Part shown: positions 32,278 to 32,292 of the stretch, in pieces
How the letters are laid out: the number at the start of each line of letters is the position of its first letter
How positions within the stretch are numbered: position 1 is the first letter of the stretch
NCBI GenBank assembly: GCA_028281465.1
Contig: JANQJV010000370.1
Location: 1-32,292, forward strand
Length of the DNA stretch: 32,292 nucleotides
Origin: Azospirillaceae bacterium
GTDB taxonomy: Bacteria > Pseudomonadota > Alphaproteobacteria > Azospirillales > Azospirillaceae
Direction of reading: 5' to 3'
Notes under the pieces: generated by a model
Told to the model about the DNA's origin: nothing
Seen by the model: the letters and a program-made list of their open reading frames with translations, nothing else
Database searches by the model: none
Translations under genes and position numbers: made by a program

Positions 32278-32292
32278 CTCGTGTGCACGCCG

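Overview
The window is a stretch of high-GC bacterial chromosome, almost certainly from an alphaproteobacterium. The best taxonomic pointer is a DivL-like cell-cycle pseudokinase (28546-30990) that has Tyr where histidine kinases carry the phospho-His. DivL is an alphaproteobacterial protein. Gene density is high, most operons are translationally coupled by ATGA, GTGA or TGATG overlaps, and there is no prophage, insertion sequence or CRISPR array. The genus cannot be read from the sequence.

Left part (1-14 kb). A SiaB-like kinase and a SiaC-like phosphoprotein (DUF1987) are followed by a convergent pyridoxal kinase (pdxY), a two-gene RND efflux pump, a TetR regulator, and a divergent polyamine-type ABC operon (binding protein, two permeases, ATPase) that ends in a metallo-beta-lactamase-fold hydrolase. 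Next comes a SiaA-like SpoIIE/PP2C phosphatase. Two ~95% identical 125-bp repeats in inverted orientation lie at 21-145 and 12263-12387, just 5' of siaB and just 3' of the phosphatase. Inverting the DNA between them would rebuild a collinear phosphatase-siaB-siaC array, so the window may show a Sia partner-switching operon split by a repeat-mediated inversion.

Middle part (14-24 kb). A GNAT/carbon-nitrogen hydrolase fusion, a stand-alone periplasmic binding protein and an unrecognised exported protein are followed by a leftward mevalonate-catabolism operon. Its order is XRE-cupin regulator, TRAP binding protein, TRAP small and large membrane subunits, class II HMG-CoA reductase (mvaA) and HMG-CoA lyase (mvaB). 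As a unit it could import mevalonate, oxidise it to HMG-CoA and cleave that to acetyl-CoA and acetoacetate. The substrate is inferred from the two enzymes. A perfect 13-bp inverted repeat lies between the binding-protein gene and the membrane subunits, and repeated GTTTCCTC boxes lie upstream of the regulator.

Right part (24-32.3 kb). A tRNA-Thr(UGU), a large exported protein with a C-terminal YbjN-like domain, a class I/II aminotransferase, a small membrane protein, the DivL-like pseudokinase and a convergent XerC recombinase complete the window. The divL and xerC coding ends overlap by 103 bp. A REP-like hairpin closes the window.
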